A stretch of DNA of 64,000 nt from JBFLYN01 sp040756655 (GTDB lineage: Bacteria > Bacillota > Sulfobacillia > UBA8153): positions 1 to 64,000 of the forward strand of contig JBFLYN010000013.1 of the NCBI GenBank assembly GCA_040756655.1, written 5' to 3'. Numbering within the stretch: the stretch's first letter is position 1; every line of letters begins with the position of its first letter. The notes beneath the pieces are model-generated. The model was given only the letters and a program-made list of their open reading frames with translations. It had not been told where the DNA came from and made no database searches. Below, piece after piece: positions 1 to 9,250 of the stretch. The translations under genes and the position numbers were made by a program.

Positions 1-320
1 TCTCGACGGCCCCCCGCACCCCCGGGCCCCACTTCTTTCAGGGTCGGCCCGGCCTCCCAGCAATGGTGTGCGAAAGCATCTACATAACCCCCGTTTTCGC
101 CGGAGCCCCGGCTGGTGCCCGGGGGCGGAACTGGCTTTGAGAGGGGCTTTAACCACCCTAGCCCTGGCAATCCCCGATGGCGCGGCGGCACACGAAACCC
201 ATGCGCCGGTGTTAACGTGAGCCCGGCGGGAGATGCGTGGCATGTTGGCGCGGGCCTACGAGGCTGGTCGGGGTGGACCACTGTACCTGGCTAGCGTGGG
301 AATGGCAGGCTGGCCACTGA

Positions 321-500
321 CCGGGCGACCTCTATCCCGGGTATCCAAGGCGACTCCCCGCCATCAAGGCGTTCTTTGGGAAAAGCCCCTGGACCGCTTT
401 GTTCAACTTAACCGGCCTGGTCTTGCTCTTGGTGGTTCTCATGCTGGCGGCTGCGGCTTATGCACTGTACCGACTAACCCAGCTCCTGAATAGGAGGTGA
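321..500 (+). pseudogene. Small hydrophobic reading frame without a start, probable gene remnant
   Basis: A stop-free frame of about 59 codons encodes a C-terminal piece with one clear membrane segment (rich in Leu, Val, Ala), a short Tyr-Arg loop and a basic tail ending in Asn-Arg-Arg. There is no ATG, GTG or TTG with a ribosome binding site at its head, and a stop lies directly upstream. It is followed by a strong AGGAGGTGA motif at 493-500 whose TTG at 503 meets a stop after three codons. This looks like the decayed end of one gene and the start of the next, but the family is not recognised and chance cannot be excluded. The rest of 1-763 shows no gene that I can support. Confidence 0.25.
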
Positions 501-763
501 CGTTGCCAGCCTGAACTACCCTCCCCGCCCCGGCGCTTACCTTGCGGGGAAGTCATGGCACACTCTGGTTATCTTCAATGCAGTCTGGACCCGGCTGCTT
601 CTAGTAGCGGAGCACCGCTCAGCCGCGTGCATCCTCCCTCCCAACTGGGCAGCCAGGATGATCCAGTTGGCCGCACCCTAATGAGAACACCTCGATGCCC
701 GGGCAGGTCACACCAGACCCTGTCCGCCGGCCAAAGACAGCCCGGCTCCGGCCTGTTCCCGGT

Positions 764-1111
764 TCACTGGGCATCAGGACCGAGGACGCCCAGGATCACC
801 AGGGGTACCTGACCCGTGTTCTCAAACCAGTGCATTTCTCCGCCCGGTATGTGAGCGATCATGCCACCGGCCACCCGGCTTCTGGATCCCTCGCCGGTTA
901 CCAGGACACCGTCGCCAGACAGGATGTAATTGACCTGCTCCCACTGGTGACGGTGCTTGCGGGTGATGCCGCCCGGGCTTACCTCCACCAGGTTGGAGGT
1001 GAGCCTCCTGCCGGGTGCCGGCCCCAAGATGGTCCTGTAAACCAGACCTACTGCTCCGTCTCCCAGGACCTGCTGTGACTGTACCTTTGCCGGGTCAACT
1101 ATCATAGTCAC
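764..1111 (-). CDS. Cupin-domain protein
   Basis: A 115-residue single-domain cupin. The first metal-binding motif is visible around residues 52-66 (SPGGITRKHRHQWEQVNYIL region, with two His and a Glu) and the second near the C-terminus (HIPGGEMHWFENTG, with Pro, Gly and His). The start is GTG at 1111, about 6 bases after GGAGGG. Small cupins of this kind bind a metal or a small ligand; many act in catabolic clusters as isomerases, decarboxylases or sensors, and the exact role cannot be read from sequence. It is divergent from the solute-binding protein gene and shares the upstream region that carries a perfect palindrome, so the two may be co-regulated. Confidence 0.85.
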   Translation of the reverse strand: MTMIVDPAKVQSQQVLGDGAVGLVYRTILGPAPGRRLTSNLVEVSPGGITRKHRHQWEQVNYILSGDGVLVTGEGSRSRVAGGMIAHIPGGEMHWFENTGQVPLVILGVLGPDAQ

Positions 1112-1240
1112 CGTGTTTCCCTCCAGTCAACGGCATGTGGTGTTTCTAGAGCGAACTCCTGGTTGGCCAACCAGTTAATCGCTCCCAAGGTTAAATATTC
1201 CGCGTCAAGGAGGATTCCTGCTGTCAACGTAGTAAATTAA

Positions 1241-1256
1241 AAACTGTCAACAGTTT
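1241..1256. promoter_or_regulatory. Palindromic operator candidate in a divergent intergenic region
   Basis: The 16-bp sequence AAACTGTCAACAGTTT consists of two perfect 7-bp half-sites around CA. A CTGTCAAC copy also occurs at 1221-1228, repeating bases 1244-1251. It lies between the cupin gene and the transporter operon, the only AT-richer stretch nearby (1112-1405 otherwise holds no gene). GntR/FCD regulators are encoded at 6810 and 10226 and typically bind short palindromes, so one of them is a candidate ligand; that pairing is inference. Confidence 0.45.
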
Positions 1257-1414
1257 GCAGAGCCCTTTACCTGATGTCAGGGGGGGATGCCGCTGGACAA
1301 TGCCCGGGGATTTCCCGTCGTCCTGAGTTTCGGAGCAAAGAGGTTGGCCAATTGACATGACTCGGCTTGTGTGCACCAGAGCCCCGTAGACCACGAACAA
1401 GGAGGATGAAAACC

Positions 1415-3049
1415 TTGCGGCCTTGGGTGATTACGCTTCTGCTCATTGCGATGGTAGCTTCGGTGGGAGGATGTGCCAGACAGGAACCAGCACCTGCGCC
1501 ACCCGCGCCTTCCCCAGCCCCGGTGCCTCCGGTGCCGGCCGGCCCCAAAACCGGGGGCACTCTAACCATAGCCAGGCCCACTGACTCCATTTCGCTAGTT
1601 TCCAATCTTGATACCACTGCGCCGGGAATGTGGCTGTTCACCAACATAGCTGAGCCCCTCCTCCGCCTCAATGAGGACATGGAGCTGGAACCGGTGCTCG
1701 CCGAGCGGTGGGAGTTCATCACCGATACTACCGTGCGGTTCTACCTCAAGAGAGGCGTCACCTTTCACGACGGCACACCCTTTAACGCTGAAGCGGTCAA
1801 GTTCAACTTCGACTTTGCCATTTACGGCACCCCCCGGGCCCGGTGGGCGGGCCTGGTCGGACCGGTAGACCAGGCTGTGGTCGTTGACGCCCACACCATC
1901 GATATTTCCATGAAGGAGCCCTACGGACCGACCCTGTACGCCCTGGCCATGCCTTACTGGGGAGTACTTAGCCCGGCTTCCATCGCCAAGTACGGCAATG
2001 ACTACGGTCGGAACCCGGTCGGGACCGGGCCTTTTAAGTTCGTAGAGTGGAGAACCAACGACCGGATCGTCTTAGAGCGCAACGATGAGTACTGGGGTGA
2101 CAAGCCGTACCTGGACCGGGTCGTATTCCGGGTTATTCCCGAGGAGAGCGCCCGCATGATGGCCCTGGAGAGGGGCGAGGTGCAGATGGTCCTGCAGCCA
2201 GCCCCCTCGGCCATCGCCTCCCTGAGCAATGACCCGCGCTTCGTAGTCCACCAGGAGTTGGGCCTCAGAATCTACTACCTGGGGTTCAACTGTTCGCTGG
2301 AACCCGTCAATGACCCGGTGGTCCGGCGGGCAGTAGCCCATGCCATCAACATACCAGAGATAGTAGAGCATGTCCTGGAAGGCGGGGCCGTGCCCGCGCA
2401 AGGCTTCATGTCGCCCGGCGTGTTCGGGTTCCATGACATGGACCTGGAGACAAGCCTCAAGTATGATCCCGCGCTGGCCCAGTCGCTTTTGGCCCAGGCC
2501 GGTTGGACCACCAAGGACTCTGAGGGCTACCTCACCAAGGATGGAAAACGGTTGACCTTGACCATGCTCGGGTACCGGGGCCGCTTCCTCAAGGACGCAG
2601 AGATCATGGAAGCCGTACAGCATTACCTACGCCGGGCCGGGATCGAGGTCAAGATCGATTGGCTGGAGTGGGCGGCCGCCTTTGAGATCATGCGGTCGGC
2701 ACACATGCCACAGCACCTGGTGGTGTCGGGCTGGCTGACGGTTAACGCCGATGCAGACTATAGCCTTTTTGGGTTGTTCCACTCCCAGGAGACGCCGCCC
2801 AAGGGGTGGAACAGGTTCCAGTATGCAAACTCGGATTTCGATAGGCTGATCGAGGCGGGCCGTGCTACCCTGGTCCTGTCAGAGCGGCTCCGGCTATACC
2901 GGCAGGCCCAGGAGGTACTCGTGAAGGACGTTCCCATGATCCCGCTGTCCAATACCCTTGAGACAGTCATCACTATCAACAAGATCAAGGGATTTGTCCT
3001 GCACCCGGTGGAGTACAACCTCATCCTCAAGGGTGTATGGATCGATTAG
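1415..3049 (+). CDS. Peptide/opine-type ABC transporter substrate-binding lipoprotein
   Basis: Family 5 extracellular solute-binding protein (DppA/OppA type), about 545 residues. The N-terminus is a lipoprotein signal: charged start, hydrophobic stretch, lipobox ending VGGC, then a Pro/Ala-rich linker typical of a surface-tethered protein. Family features are visible: LAERWEF, VTFHDGTPFNAEAVKFN and GTGPFKFVEW. It captures peptides, opines or related ligands outside the cell and hands them to the permeases just downstream. Start choice: AAGGAGG (1399-1405) directly abuts an ATG at 1406, too close to use, while the TTG at 1415 is 9 bases away; either start gives a complete signal peptide. It heads a probable operon running to the AOR genes. 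Confidence 0.93.
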   Translation: MRPWVITLLLIAMVASVGGCARQEPAPAPPAPSPAPVPPVPAGPKTGGTLTIARPTDSISLVSNLDTTAPGMWLFTNIAEPLLRLNEDMELEPVLAERWEFITDTTVRFYLKRGVTFHDGTPFNAEAVKFNFDFAIYGTPRARWAGLVGPVDQAVVVDAHTIDISMKEPYGPTLYALAMPYWGVLSPASIAKYGNDYGRNPVGTGPFKFVEWRTNDRIVLERNDEYWGDKPYLDRVVFRVIPEESARMMALERGEVQMVLQPAPSAIASLSNDPRFVVHQELGLRIYYLGFNCSLEPVNDPVVRRAVAHAINIPEIVEHVLEGGAVPAQGFMSPGVFGFHDMDLETSLKYDPALAQSLLAQAGWTTKDSEGYLTKDGKRLTLTMLGYRGRFLKDAEIMEAVQHYLRRAGIEVKIDWLEWAAAFEIMRSAHMPQHLVVSGWLTVNADADYSLFGLFHSQETPPKGWNRFQYANSDFDRLIEAGRATLVLSERLRLYRQAQEVLVKDVPMIPLSNTLETVITINKIKGFVLHPVEYNLILKGVWID

Positions 3050-3125
3050 AGGCATGCTGATGCGTGCCATCTGGGCATGAGGACTGGCCGGGTTATCCGG
3101 AATCGCCGTTAGGAGGGGTGGCAGT

Positions 3126-4046
3126 TTGCTGAACTACATGATCAGGCGTCTTGTCATGTCGATACCCGTGATACTGGGCGTGGTCCTGGTCGTGATGTTC
3201 ACCCTCGAAGTTGTCCCCGGAGACCCGGCCGCCCTGATGCTGGGGGAGTTTGCCACCGAGGAGGCGGTAAGGGAGCTTAGGACCACGCTTGGGCTGGATA
3301 AGCCTCTCATGGTGAGATACGTCAACTACCTGGCCGGGCTGGTCCGGGGCGACCTGGGGCGATCGGTGAGGGAACGGCGCCCGGTGATAAGGGAAGTGGC
3401 CGACGCGTTCCCGTTTACCCTGAAGCTGTCGTTTTGGGCCTTCATGGTGTCGCTATTGGTGGGAGTGCCGTCGGGAGTGATCTCTGCGGTGAGGAAGTAT
3501 TCGATCTTCGACAACCTGGCCAGGCTCATCTCACTGCTGGGGCTGTCCATGCCCGTTTTCTGGATTGGGCTTTTCCTGATCATCATCTTTAGCCTCAGGT
3601 ACCCGCTCTTTCCCGTGGGCGGACACGGCACATGGAAGCACCTGGTGTTACCCAGCATCACGCTGGGCTTGCCCTCGATAGCCATCATCTCCAGGATGGT
3701 GCGCTCCAGCGTCCTGGAGATACTCGGCGAGGATTACGTGCGCACCGCCCGTGCCAAGGGTCTGGCCGAACGGGTCGTCATCTACAAGCATGCTCTTCGT
3801 AACGCCATGCTCCCGGTCCTTACCGTGATGGGCCTTCAGATCGGGCAGCTCATGGGTGGAGCTGTGCTTACTGAGAACGTGTTCGGGTGGCCCGGCATGG
3901 GCCGTTTGATGGTGCGGTCCATTTTCAACCGCGATTTCGTCCTGCTCCAGGGCACGGTGCTGGTCTTTGCCCTGTCTTTTGTGCTAGTCAACCTCATTGT
4001 CGATCTTTCTTACGCGGTAGTTGACCCGCGTGTGACGTACAAGTAG
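3126..4046 (+). CDS. ABC transporter permease, DppB/OppB type
   Basis: A 306-residue inner-membrane permease with the usual six membrane segments. The N-terminal family signature (MIRRLVMSIPVILGVVLVV) and the cytoplasmic coupling motif with EDYVRTARAKG are present. The start is TTG at 3126 behind AGGAGGGG. It pairs with the DppC-type permease downstream to form the channel for the ligand bound by the upstream lipoprotein. The spacing of about 75 bases from the binding-protein gene and 20 bases to the next permease supports one transcript. Confidence 0.94.
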   Translation: MLNYMIRRLVMSIPVILGVVLVVMFTLEVVPGDPAALMLGEFATEEAVRELRTTLGLDKPLMVRYVNYLAGLVRGDLGRSVRERRPVIREVADAFPFTLKLSFWAFMVSLLVGVPSGVISAVRKYSIFDNLARLISLLGLSMPVFWIGLFLIIIFSLRYPLFPVGGHGTWKHLVLPSITLGLPSIAIISRMVRSSVLEILGEDYVRTARAKGLAERVVIYKHALRNAMLPVLTVMGLQIGQLMGGAVLTENVFGWPGMGRLMVRSIFNRDFVLLQGTVLVFALSFVLVNLIVDLSYAVVDPRVTYK

Positions 4047-4068
4047 CGGGCTTTCCTAGAAGGGGGTG

Positions 4069-4959
4069 ATGAGGTTGAGCAGTAAGACCAGAGGGCTGGG
4101 AGCAAGTGAGAGTGTGCATCGTACCGGCATCCAGCAGCTCGTCCAGAGGTTTGCCCGTAACCAACTGGCGGTGGTGGGTTTCATACTGGTACTGGCCATC
4201 TCCCTGGCGGCGGTGTTCGCTCCGGTGCTTGCTCCCCACGACCCCTTGGACCAGAACCTTCCGCTCAAGCGGAGTCTCCCGGGTCAGCACTTTGTGCTGG
4301 GAGCAGATGAATTCGGTCGGGACATCCTGAGCCGGCTCCTGTTTGGCGGGCGATCCGCGTTGCTGGTGGGGGTGCTCTCTTTTGCCGTAGCTGCCTCCAT
4401 TGGCCTGGTGCTGGGGATGGTGTCCGGGGTGGCCGCCGGGATTGTCGACGACGTGATCATGCGACTCAACGACATCGTACTCGCCTTCCCCTACCTGTTA
4501 CTGGCCCTGCTGATCGTCACCGCCCTCGGGCCCAGTGTCCTGAGTACCACCATAGCGGTGGGGCTGTGGGGAGCACCCAGTTTCGTCCGGCTGGTACGGG
4601 CCGAGGTGATAGCGCTTAGGAACCGGGAGTTCATCGAGGCAGCCCGGGCCGTGGGTGCTAGGTCTTCTGCCATCATGGTAAGGCACCTGCTGCCGAACTT
4701 CGCAGGTTCCCTCATCACCTTCGGCACTCTGTTCATGGCCCGCGCCATCCTGGTGGAGGCAGCCCTCAGTTTCCTGGGACTCGGGGTCCAGCCACCAACG
4801 CCGTCGTGGGGGCTCATGGTTTCGTCCGGGAGGGATTTCCTGCGGGTTGCTCCCCACATCTCCACCCTCCCGGGGATTGCCATCATGCTGGCCGTGCTGG
4901 GCTTCAACCTGCTAGGTGACGGCCTGCGCGATGCCCTGGACCCCAAGCTCCGGAACTAG
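4069..4959 (+). CDS. ABC transporter permease, DppC/OppC type
   Basis: About 296 residues, with the OppC N-terminal domain (FARNQLAVVGFILVLAI, then a periplasmic APHDPLDQNL segment and HFVLGADEFGRDILSRLLFG) followed by the permease domain with the coupling helix EFIEAARAVGA. Partner of the DppB-type permease. ATG 4069 and TTG 4075 are both possible starts behind AGAAGGGGG. No DppD or DppF ATPase gene follows; the next gene is a hydrolase. The system must therefore use ATPases encoded elsewhere, or have lost them. Confidence 0.94.
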   Translation: MRLSSKTRGLGASESVHRTGIQQLVQRFARNQLAVVGFILVLAISLAAVFAPVLAPHDPLDQNLPLKRSLPGQHFVLGADEFGRDILSRLLFGGRSALLVGVLSFAVAASIGLVLGMVSGVAAGIVDDVIMRLNDIVLAFPYLLLALLIVTALGPSVLSTTIAVGLWGAPSFVRLVRAEVIALRNREFIEAARAVGARSSAIMVRHLLPNFAGSLITFGTLFMARAILVEAALSFLGLGVQPPTPSWGLMVSSGRDFLRVAPHISTLPGIAIMLAVLGFNLLGDGLRDALDPKLRN

Positions 4960-5001
4960 CAGTCGCCGACAACCGGCATCCAAGATTGGGAGGAATAGAC
5001 G

Positions 5002-5805
5002 TTGAACAGCTCCATTCTCGCGCACCTTTCCTGGCCCCAGGCCAAACAGGCGCTGGCCGAGGGCCGTGTGGTAGTGGTCCCCATTGGCAGTACCGAGCAG
5101 CACGGACCGCACCTTCCAGTAGGAACCGACTTCATGGTGGCAGAGACCATCGCTCACCAGGTCGCCCGGCGCACCAAGTGCCTGGTGACACCGACCATTC
5201 CCATTGGCTACGCCCACTACCACACTGATTTCCCGGGCAGCCTGTCGGTGAGCCTGTCCACCCTGGAAGCTTACATCATGGAGAGCCTGTCGTCTCTCAT
5301 CCACCACGGTGCCACCCACATCCTCTTTGTTAATGCCCACGGTGGGAACATGCCCGCACTGGACCAAGTGTGCTACCGGCTCCGGCGCCGGGGCATCGTG
5401 GCGGCCACCGTACTCTGGTGGGATGTCCTGGGCACCCTGACACCCGAATCCAGCCCAGCCGGTCACGGGGACTGGATCGAGACCTCCATGGTGCTTTCCA
5501 CCCACCCGGGCACGGTGACCATGGAGCAAGCCCGGATGCCCGAGGTCAGCGACGTCGATGTCGACACCCTGACGCTGGCCAGTCCCCACGCCGTGCTGTT
5601 TAGGGGTGTGCCGGTGCATGTCCGGCTCACCACCGCCGACTACTCACCCACCGGAAACATGCCCGAGCCCGGGCTTACTCCTCACGGCGACACGAGCATC
5701 CCTCCGACGGCCGCCTCGGAGGAACTGGGCCGACGGCTCATTGATACCGTAGTCCAGTTCATCGTTGACTTGCTCGACGAATTCGCCAAACTGAAATTCC
5801 ACTAG
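5002..5805 (+). CDS. Creatininase-family metal-dependent amidohydrolase
   Basis: A 267-residue protein of the creatininase/creatinine amidohydrolase family, which hydrolyse cyclic or linear amides with a bound divalent metal pair. The signature STEQHGPHLPVGTD (about residues 30-43) carries the metal-ligand Glu, His and Asp, and FVNAHGGN near residue 112 is the second conserved block; GHGDWIETSMVL matches the later Glu ligand. The start is TTG at 5002 after GGGAGGA. It lies in the transporter operon, so its substrate is probably what the transporter imports or a breakdown product. The family includes mycofactocin and cofactor-related members, so creatinine itself should not be assumed. Confidence 0.88.
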   Translation: MNSSILAHLSWPQAKQALAEGRVVVVPIGSTEQHGPHLPVGTDFMVAETIAHQVARRTKCLVTPTIPIGYAHYHTDFPGSLSVSLSTLEAYIMESLSSLIHHGATHILFVNAHGGNMPALDQVCYRLRRRGIVAATVLWWDVLGTLTPESSPAGHGDWIETSMVLSTHPGTVTMEQARMPEVSDVDVDTLTLASPHAVLFRGVPVHVRLTTADYSPTGNMPEPGLTPHGDTSIPPTAASEELGRRLIDTVVQFIVDLLDEFAKLKFH

Positions 5806-5831
5806 AAACCAGCACCGGAAGGAGAATTCTC

Positions 5832-6788
5832 ATGGGCATATGGGCAATAGGGTCGGCGCAGGCTGAGCCGGGTACTAGGGCGGATGGGGTTATCCCGGTG
5901 CCTCTCCCAGGGACAAAACAGGAGCTACCGGTGATTCTTCTAAACGGCAGCGCGGGAGAGGGGCCCACCGTAGCCGTTATTGCCGGCATCCACGGGGCCG
6001 AGTACGCGGGCATCGATACGGTCTTGGCCCTGGCCCGGGACATCGACCCCACCCGGCTGCGGGGCCGGCTGATCTTGGTGCCGTGCGTGAACGTACCCGC
6101 CTTTTTTGGCCGCGGGATTTATGTAAACCCCCTGGACGGCAAGAACCTCAACCGGGTCTTCCCGGGCAGCACGGCAGGGACCGCCAGCGAGGTCCTGGCC
6201 GCCACGCTGGTGTCCCACGTTATAGGTGCATGTGATTATTTCGTAGACCTCCATGGAGGTGACATGGTCGAAGCCCTCATCCCGTTCATGATCTATGCCA
6301 GGACCGGTGACAGCAGCCTGGATGCCAAGTCGGTGGAAATGGCCCGGGTCTTTGGCCTGGACCTCCTGGTGGAGGGCGCCTCCAAGGGCAACACCCTGGA
6401 TGTGGCCACGCGCATGGGCAAACCCTCCATTCTGGCGGAGGCCGGCGGACAAGGGATCCTGGACGCGGAATCGGCCGGGCTTTTGTACCGTGGCTGTCGC
6501 CGGGTACTGGCCCACCTTGGGCTGACCGATGATCCCAAACCCGAGGCCACCCAGGCTCCCCTGCGCAAGTTCATATGGATGAGGTCCGAGCACCGGGCCC
6601 TATTCTACCCGCTGGTTGCTGTCGGCCAGGAGATAGAGGCCGGGCAGAAAGTGGGAGAAATGCGGGATCTGTTCGGGAACACCGTAGCCGAGCTGGTCAG
6701 CCCGGATACCGGCCCCGTGTTGTTTCTTGCCACTTCGCTGGCCAGTAGCCCGGGCGAGCCGCTGTTGGCCGTCGGGGCCATGGCGTGA
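5832..6788 (+). CDS. Succinylglutamate desuccinylase/aspartoacylase-family deacylase
   Basis: A 318-residue zinc hydrolase of the AstE/AspA branch of the M14 fold. Zinc ligands are recognisable: His54 and Glu57 in GIHGAEYAG and His141 in VDLHGGD. NLNRVFPG (about residue 105) is the substrate-binding Asn-Arg block of the family. A C-terminal beta domain (LVAVGQEIEAGQKVG onward) resembles the lipoyl-like end seen in many members. Such enzymes remove acyl groups from amino acids or related amines. Position after the creatininase homologue and 21 bases before the regulator suggests a catabolic operon for an N-acylated or amide compound. The real substrate is unknown. Confidence 0.88.
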   Translation: MGIWAIGSAQAEPGTRADGVIPVPLPGTKQELPVILLNGSAGEGPTVAVIAGIHGAEYAGIDTVLALARDIDPTRLRGRLILVPCVNVPAFFGRGIYVNPLDGKNLNRVFPGSTAGTASEVLAATLVSHVIGACDYFVDLHGGDMVEALIPFMIYARTGDSSLDAKSVEMARVFGLDLLVEGASKGNTLDVATRMGKPSILAEAGGQGILDAESAGLLYRGCRRVLAHLGLTDDPKPEATQAPLRKFIWMRSEHRALFYPLVAVGQEIEAGQKVGEMRDLFGNTVAELVSPDTGPVLFLATSLASSPGEPLLAVGAMA

Positions 6789-6809
6789 TTTCCCGGGGGA
6801 GGAGGTCCG

Positions 6810-7478
6810 GTGGCCATGGGACTGGAGGCTGACGTAACTTTGAGGACCACCCTCAAGGCCCGGATTGCTGCTCAGTTGCGAGAGTGGATCCTCAAAGGAG
6901 AGCTCAAGCCTGGTTCCATGATCAAGGCAGGCGAGATCGCCGAAAGACTGGGCGTGAGCCGTGGCCCGGTCCGCGAGGCCATCTGGCAACTGGTGCAGGA
7001 AGGCCTGGTAACCCATGATCCCCACCATACGCCCCTGGTCGTGGACCTCTCGCCCCGGGATGCCTGGGAGATCTACACCCTGCGCGGAGGGTTGGAAGCA
7101 CTGGCGGTGCAACTGGCGGTCAGCAATGTGACCCAGCCAGACATCGACTACCTGGAGGAGGTAGTTGTGGACATGGAAATGCTGCGCGCGGGCGACAGTG
7201 TGAGAAAAGCTCTCGAGCTGGACTTGGAATTTCACGGCCGCATCTGCGCCTTGTCGGGACACGGGCGGTTGATCGAGACCTTCCGGGCCATGGACGCGGC
7301 CAATGGATCCGTGTTTCTTAGTGCGGCCACTCTTCTCAATTGGAGCCTGGCCAGCACCGGCGCCCGGCACCGGCCCATACTGGATGCGCTGAAGGAACGC
7401 GACGCCGGCAGGGCAGTCCAGCTCATCAGTGAACACTACGGTTCCCGCGCCCGCGAGTTTTTGCAGATGCAGGAATAG
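6810..7478 (+). CDS. GntR-family transcriptional regulator with FCD domain
   Basis: A 222-residue regulator: winged helix (about residues 15-75, with IAERLGVSRGPVREAIWQLVQEGLV) followed by an all-helical FCD ligand-binding domain with the metal-binding Asp/His pattern (DLEFHGRICALSGHGRL, then RHRPILDALKERD and EHYGSRAREFL). The FCD domain usually senses an organic acid or amino-acid derivative with a metal ion. GTG 6810 or ATG 6816 may start translation behind GGAGGAGG. It sits inside the operon it probably controls, and is closely similar to the minus-strand regulator at 9549-10226, the two sharing long identical blocks in the DNA-binding domain. Confidence 0.93.
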   Translation: MAMGLEADVTLRTTLKARIAAQLREWILKGELKPGSMIKAGEIAERLGVSRGPVREAIWQLVQEGLVTHDPHHTPLVVDLSPRDAWEIYTLRGGLEALAVQLAVSNVTQPDIDYLEEVVVDMEMLRAGDSVRKALELDLEFHGRICALSGHGRLIETFRAMDAANGSVFLSAATLLNWSLASTGARHRPILDALKERDAGRAVQLISEHYGSRAREFLQMQE

Positions 7479-7507
7479 CCCTGGTTTCAAGGTTGGGAGG
7501 CAGAGCC

Positions 7508-9250
7508 ATGCACGTACTCCGAGTCGATATGACAACCCAGAAGATTACCTGCGAGCCCTTGCCAGACGGTTGGGAGCTGGTGGGGGGCCGGGCGCTGGTC
7601 GCAAAGGTGCTGTGCTCAGAGGTGCCGCCCCAGTGTGAGCCCCTGGGAGCGTACAACCGGTTGGTTCTGGCCGTAGGGCCGCTGGCCAGGTCGGGGGTGC
7701 CGTGCGCTGAACGACTATCGGCCGGAGCGAAAAGCCCTCTTACCCAGGGCATTAAGGAGTCCAACGCTGGAGGCGTGCTGGGATACCAGATGGCAGCGGC
7801 GGGAATGCGCGCCATCATCATTGAAGGCCGGGCTGTCCATGGGGGCCCCTACGTTCTTCACTGTAGTCCTTCGGAAAATCGCCTGGTGCCGGTGCCGGGG
7901 CTCAGTGGCCGGGGAGTGTATGCGGCTACTAGGATTCTCAAGGCGGAATTCGGCGACAATGCGGCCGTGGCGGTCATCGGCCCGGCCGGGGAGTTCCTTA
8001 TGGCCGGGGCCGGGATCTTCATAACGGACACCGATGGAGTGCCGGGCCGCGCCTGCGGCCGGGGTGGCCTGGGTGCCGTAATGGGGGCCAAGGGCCTCAA
8101 GGCAGTAGTGGTCGGACCTCATCGTGCGCCAAGACCGAGGACTGCCGATCCAGCCGCTTTGCGGGCTGCCATCGCAGAATTCCTCGGCATGATCAGGGAT
8201 ACCCCTCAGACGGCCCATGCCTATCCCACCTACGGCACGGCGGGATCGCTGGGGCCCATCAACGCCCTCGGTGGACTCCCTACCCGCAACTTCACTGCCG
8301 GCAGCTTTGAGCAAGCCGCAGCCGTCAGTGGCGAGGTGCTCCGGGACCTGATCGCCTCCCGGGGAGGGCAGGGCAAGTCGGGTCACCGTTGCATGCCCGG
8401 GTGCGTTGTGAAGTGCTCCAACGTCTTTCCAGATGCCGACGGCAAGCCAGTAGTAGCCCCCCTGGAATACGAGACCATCGCCATGCTGGGTCCGAACCTG
8501 GGCATCGCCGACTTGGATACCATCGCCCAGCTCAACCATTTGGCCAACGACGTGGGTGTCGATACCATCGAAGCCGGGGTGGCTCTGGGCATGCTCATGG
8601 GAGCCGGGCGACTGGCCTTTGGCGACGGCCGGGGTGCCTTGGCTCTCATGAAAGAGATCGGGGAAGGCACCGTGCTTGGTAGAGTCCTGGGCAACGGGGC
8701 AGCCATTACTGGCCGGGTACTGGGCATAACCCGCATCCCGGCAGTCAAGGGCCAGGGCTTCCCGGCCCATGAACCCCGGGGGATCAAGGGCATGATCTCT
8801 ACCTACGCCCTGTCCCCCATGGGCGCCGACCACACTGCCGCCGTTACCTTCCGGGCCGATATGGACCACCACCGGGGAGCTGGACATACGGCATTCAACC
8901 GGACTCTCCAGGTGAGGGTTGCCGGGTTCGACAGCCTGGGGATGTGCCTTTTTGTTACCCCGGCCATCGGCAAAAAGCCAGCGCTTATGGCCGATCTCAT
9001 CAACGCCGTCCATGGTACCGGCGTCGGTCCTGAATACCTCATGGAGCTGGGAAAGGAGACCCTCAAGCACGAGCGGGCTTTCAACCTTGCGGCTGGTTGC
9101 GGGCCCGACCGGCTGCCCGAGTTCATGGCCGAGGAGGCCATCCCGCCTTTCAACCTGGTGGCAGACGCGCCTGGACCAGAGCTGGAAAGCTTCTGGGAGC
9201 CGGATTTCTGGGGGCCGCTTCCGGTCCTCCCGCGATGGTCCAAGCCATGA
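7508..9250 (+). CDS. Aldehyde ferredoxin oxidoreductase (tungstopterin)
   Basis: A 580-residue AOR-family enzyme, which oxidises aldehydes to acids (or reduces acids) with ferredoxin and a tungsten-bis-pyranopterin cofactor in the cytoplasm. The N-terminal pterin-binding domain is typical (VGGRALVAKVL, AERLSAGAKSPLTQGIKESNAGG). The [4Fe-4S] ligands are visible as Cys295, Cys299 and Cys303 in GHRCMPGCVVKC and Cys480 in DSLGMCLF. ATG 7508 follows GGGAGG by 7 bases. The stop overlaps the start of a MoaD-like gene in ATGA, so the two are translationally coupled. It lies in the transport/hydrolase operon, so the aldehyde may come from the same substrate. Confidence 0.95.
   Translation: MHVLRVDMTTQKITCEPLPDGWELVGGRALVAKVLCSEVPPQCEPLGAYNRLVLAVGPLARSGVPCAERLSAGAKSPLTQGIKESNAGGVLGYQMAAAGMRAIIIEGRAVHGGPYVLHCSPSENRLVPVPGLSGRGVYAATRILKAEFGDNAAVAVIGPAGEFLMAGAGIFITDTDGVPGRACGRGGLGAVMGAKGLKAVVVGPHRAPRPRTADPAALRAAIAEFLGMIRDTPQTAHAYPTYGTAGSLGPINALGGLPTRNFTAGSFEQAAAVSGEVLRDLIASRGGQGKSGHRCMPGCVVKCSNVFPDADGKPVVAPLEYETIAMLGPNLGIADLDTIAQLNHLANDVGVDTIEAGVALGMLMGAGRLAFGDGRGALALMKEIGEGTVLGRVLGNGAAITGRVLGITRIPAVKGQGFPAHEPRGIKGMISTYALSPMGADHTAAVTFRADMDHHRGAGHTAFNRTLQVRVAGFDSLGMCLFVTPAIGKKPALMADLINAVHGTGVGPEYLMELGKETLKHERAFNLAAGCGPDRLPEFMAEEAIPPFNLVADAPGPELESFWEPDFWGPLPVLPRWSKP

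Noticed and set aside
1352..1380. TTGACA at 1352-1357 as the promoter of the transporter operon
   Set aside because: The hexamer is perfect but the sequence 17 bases later has no -10 like motif, so a promoter call is not supported.
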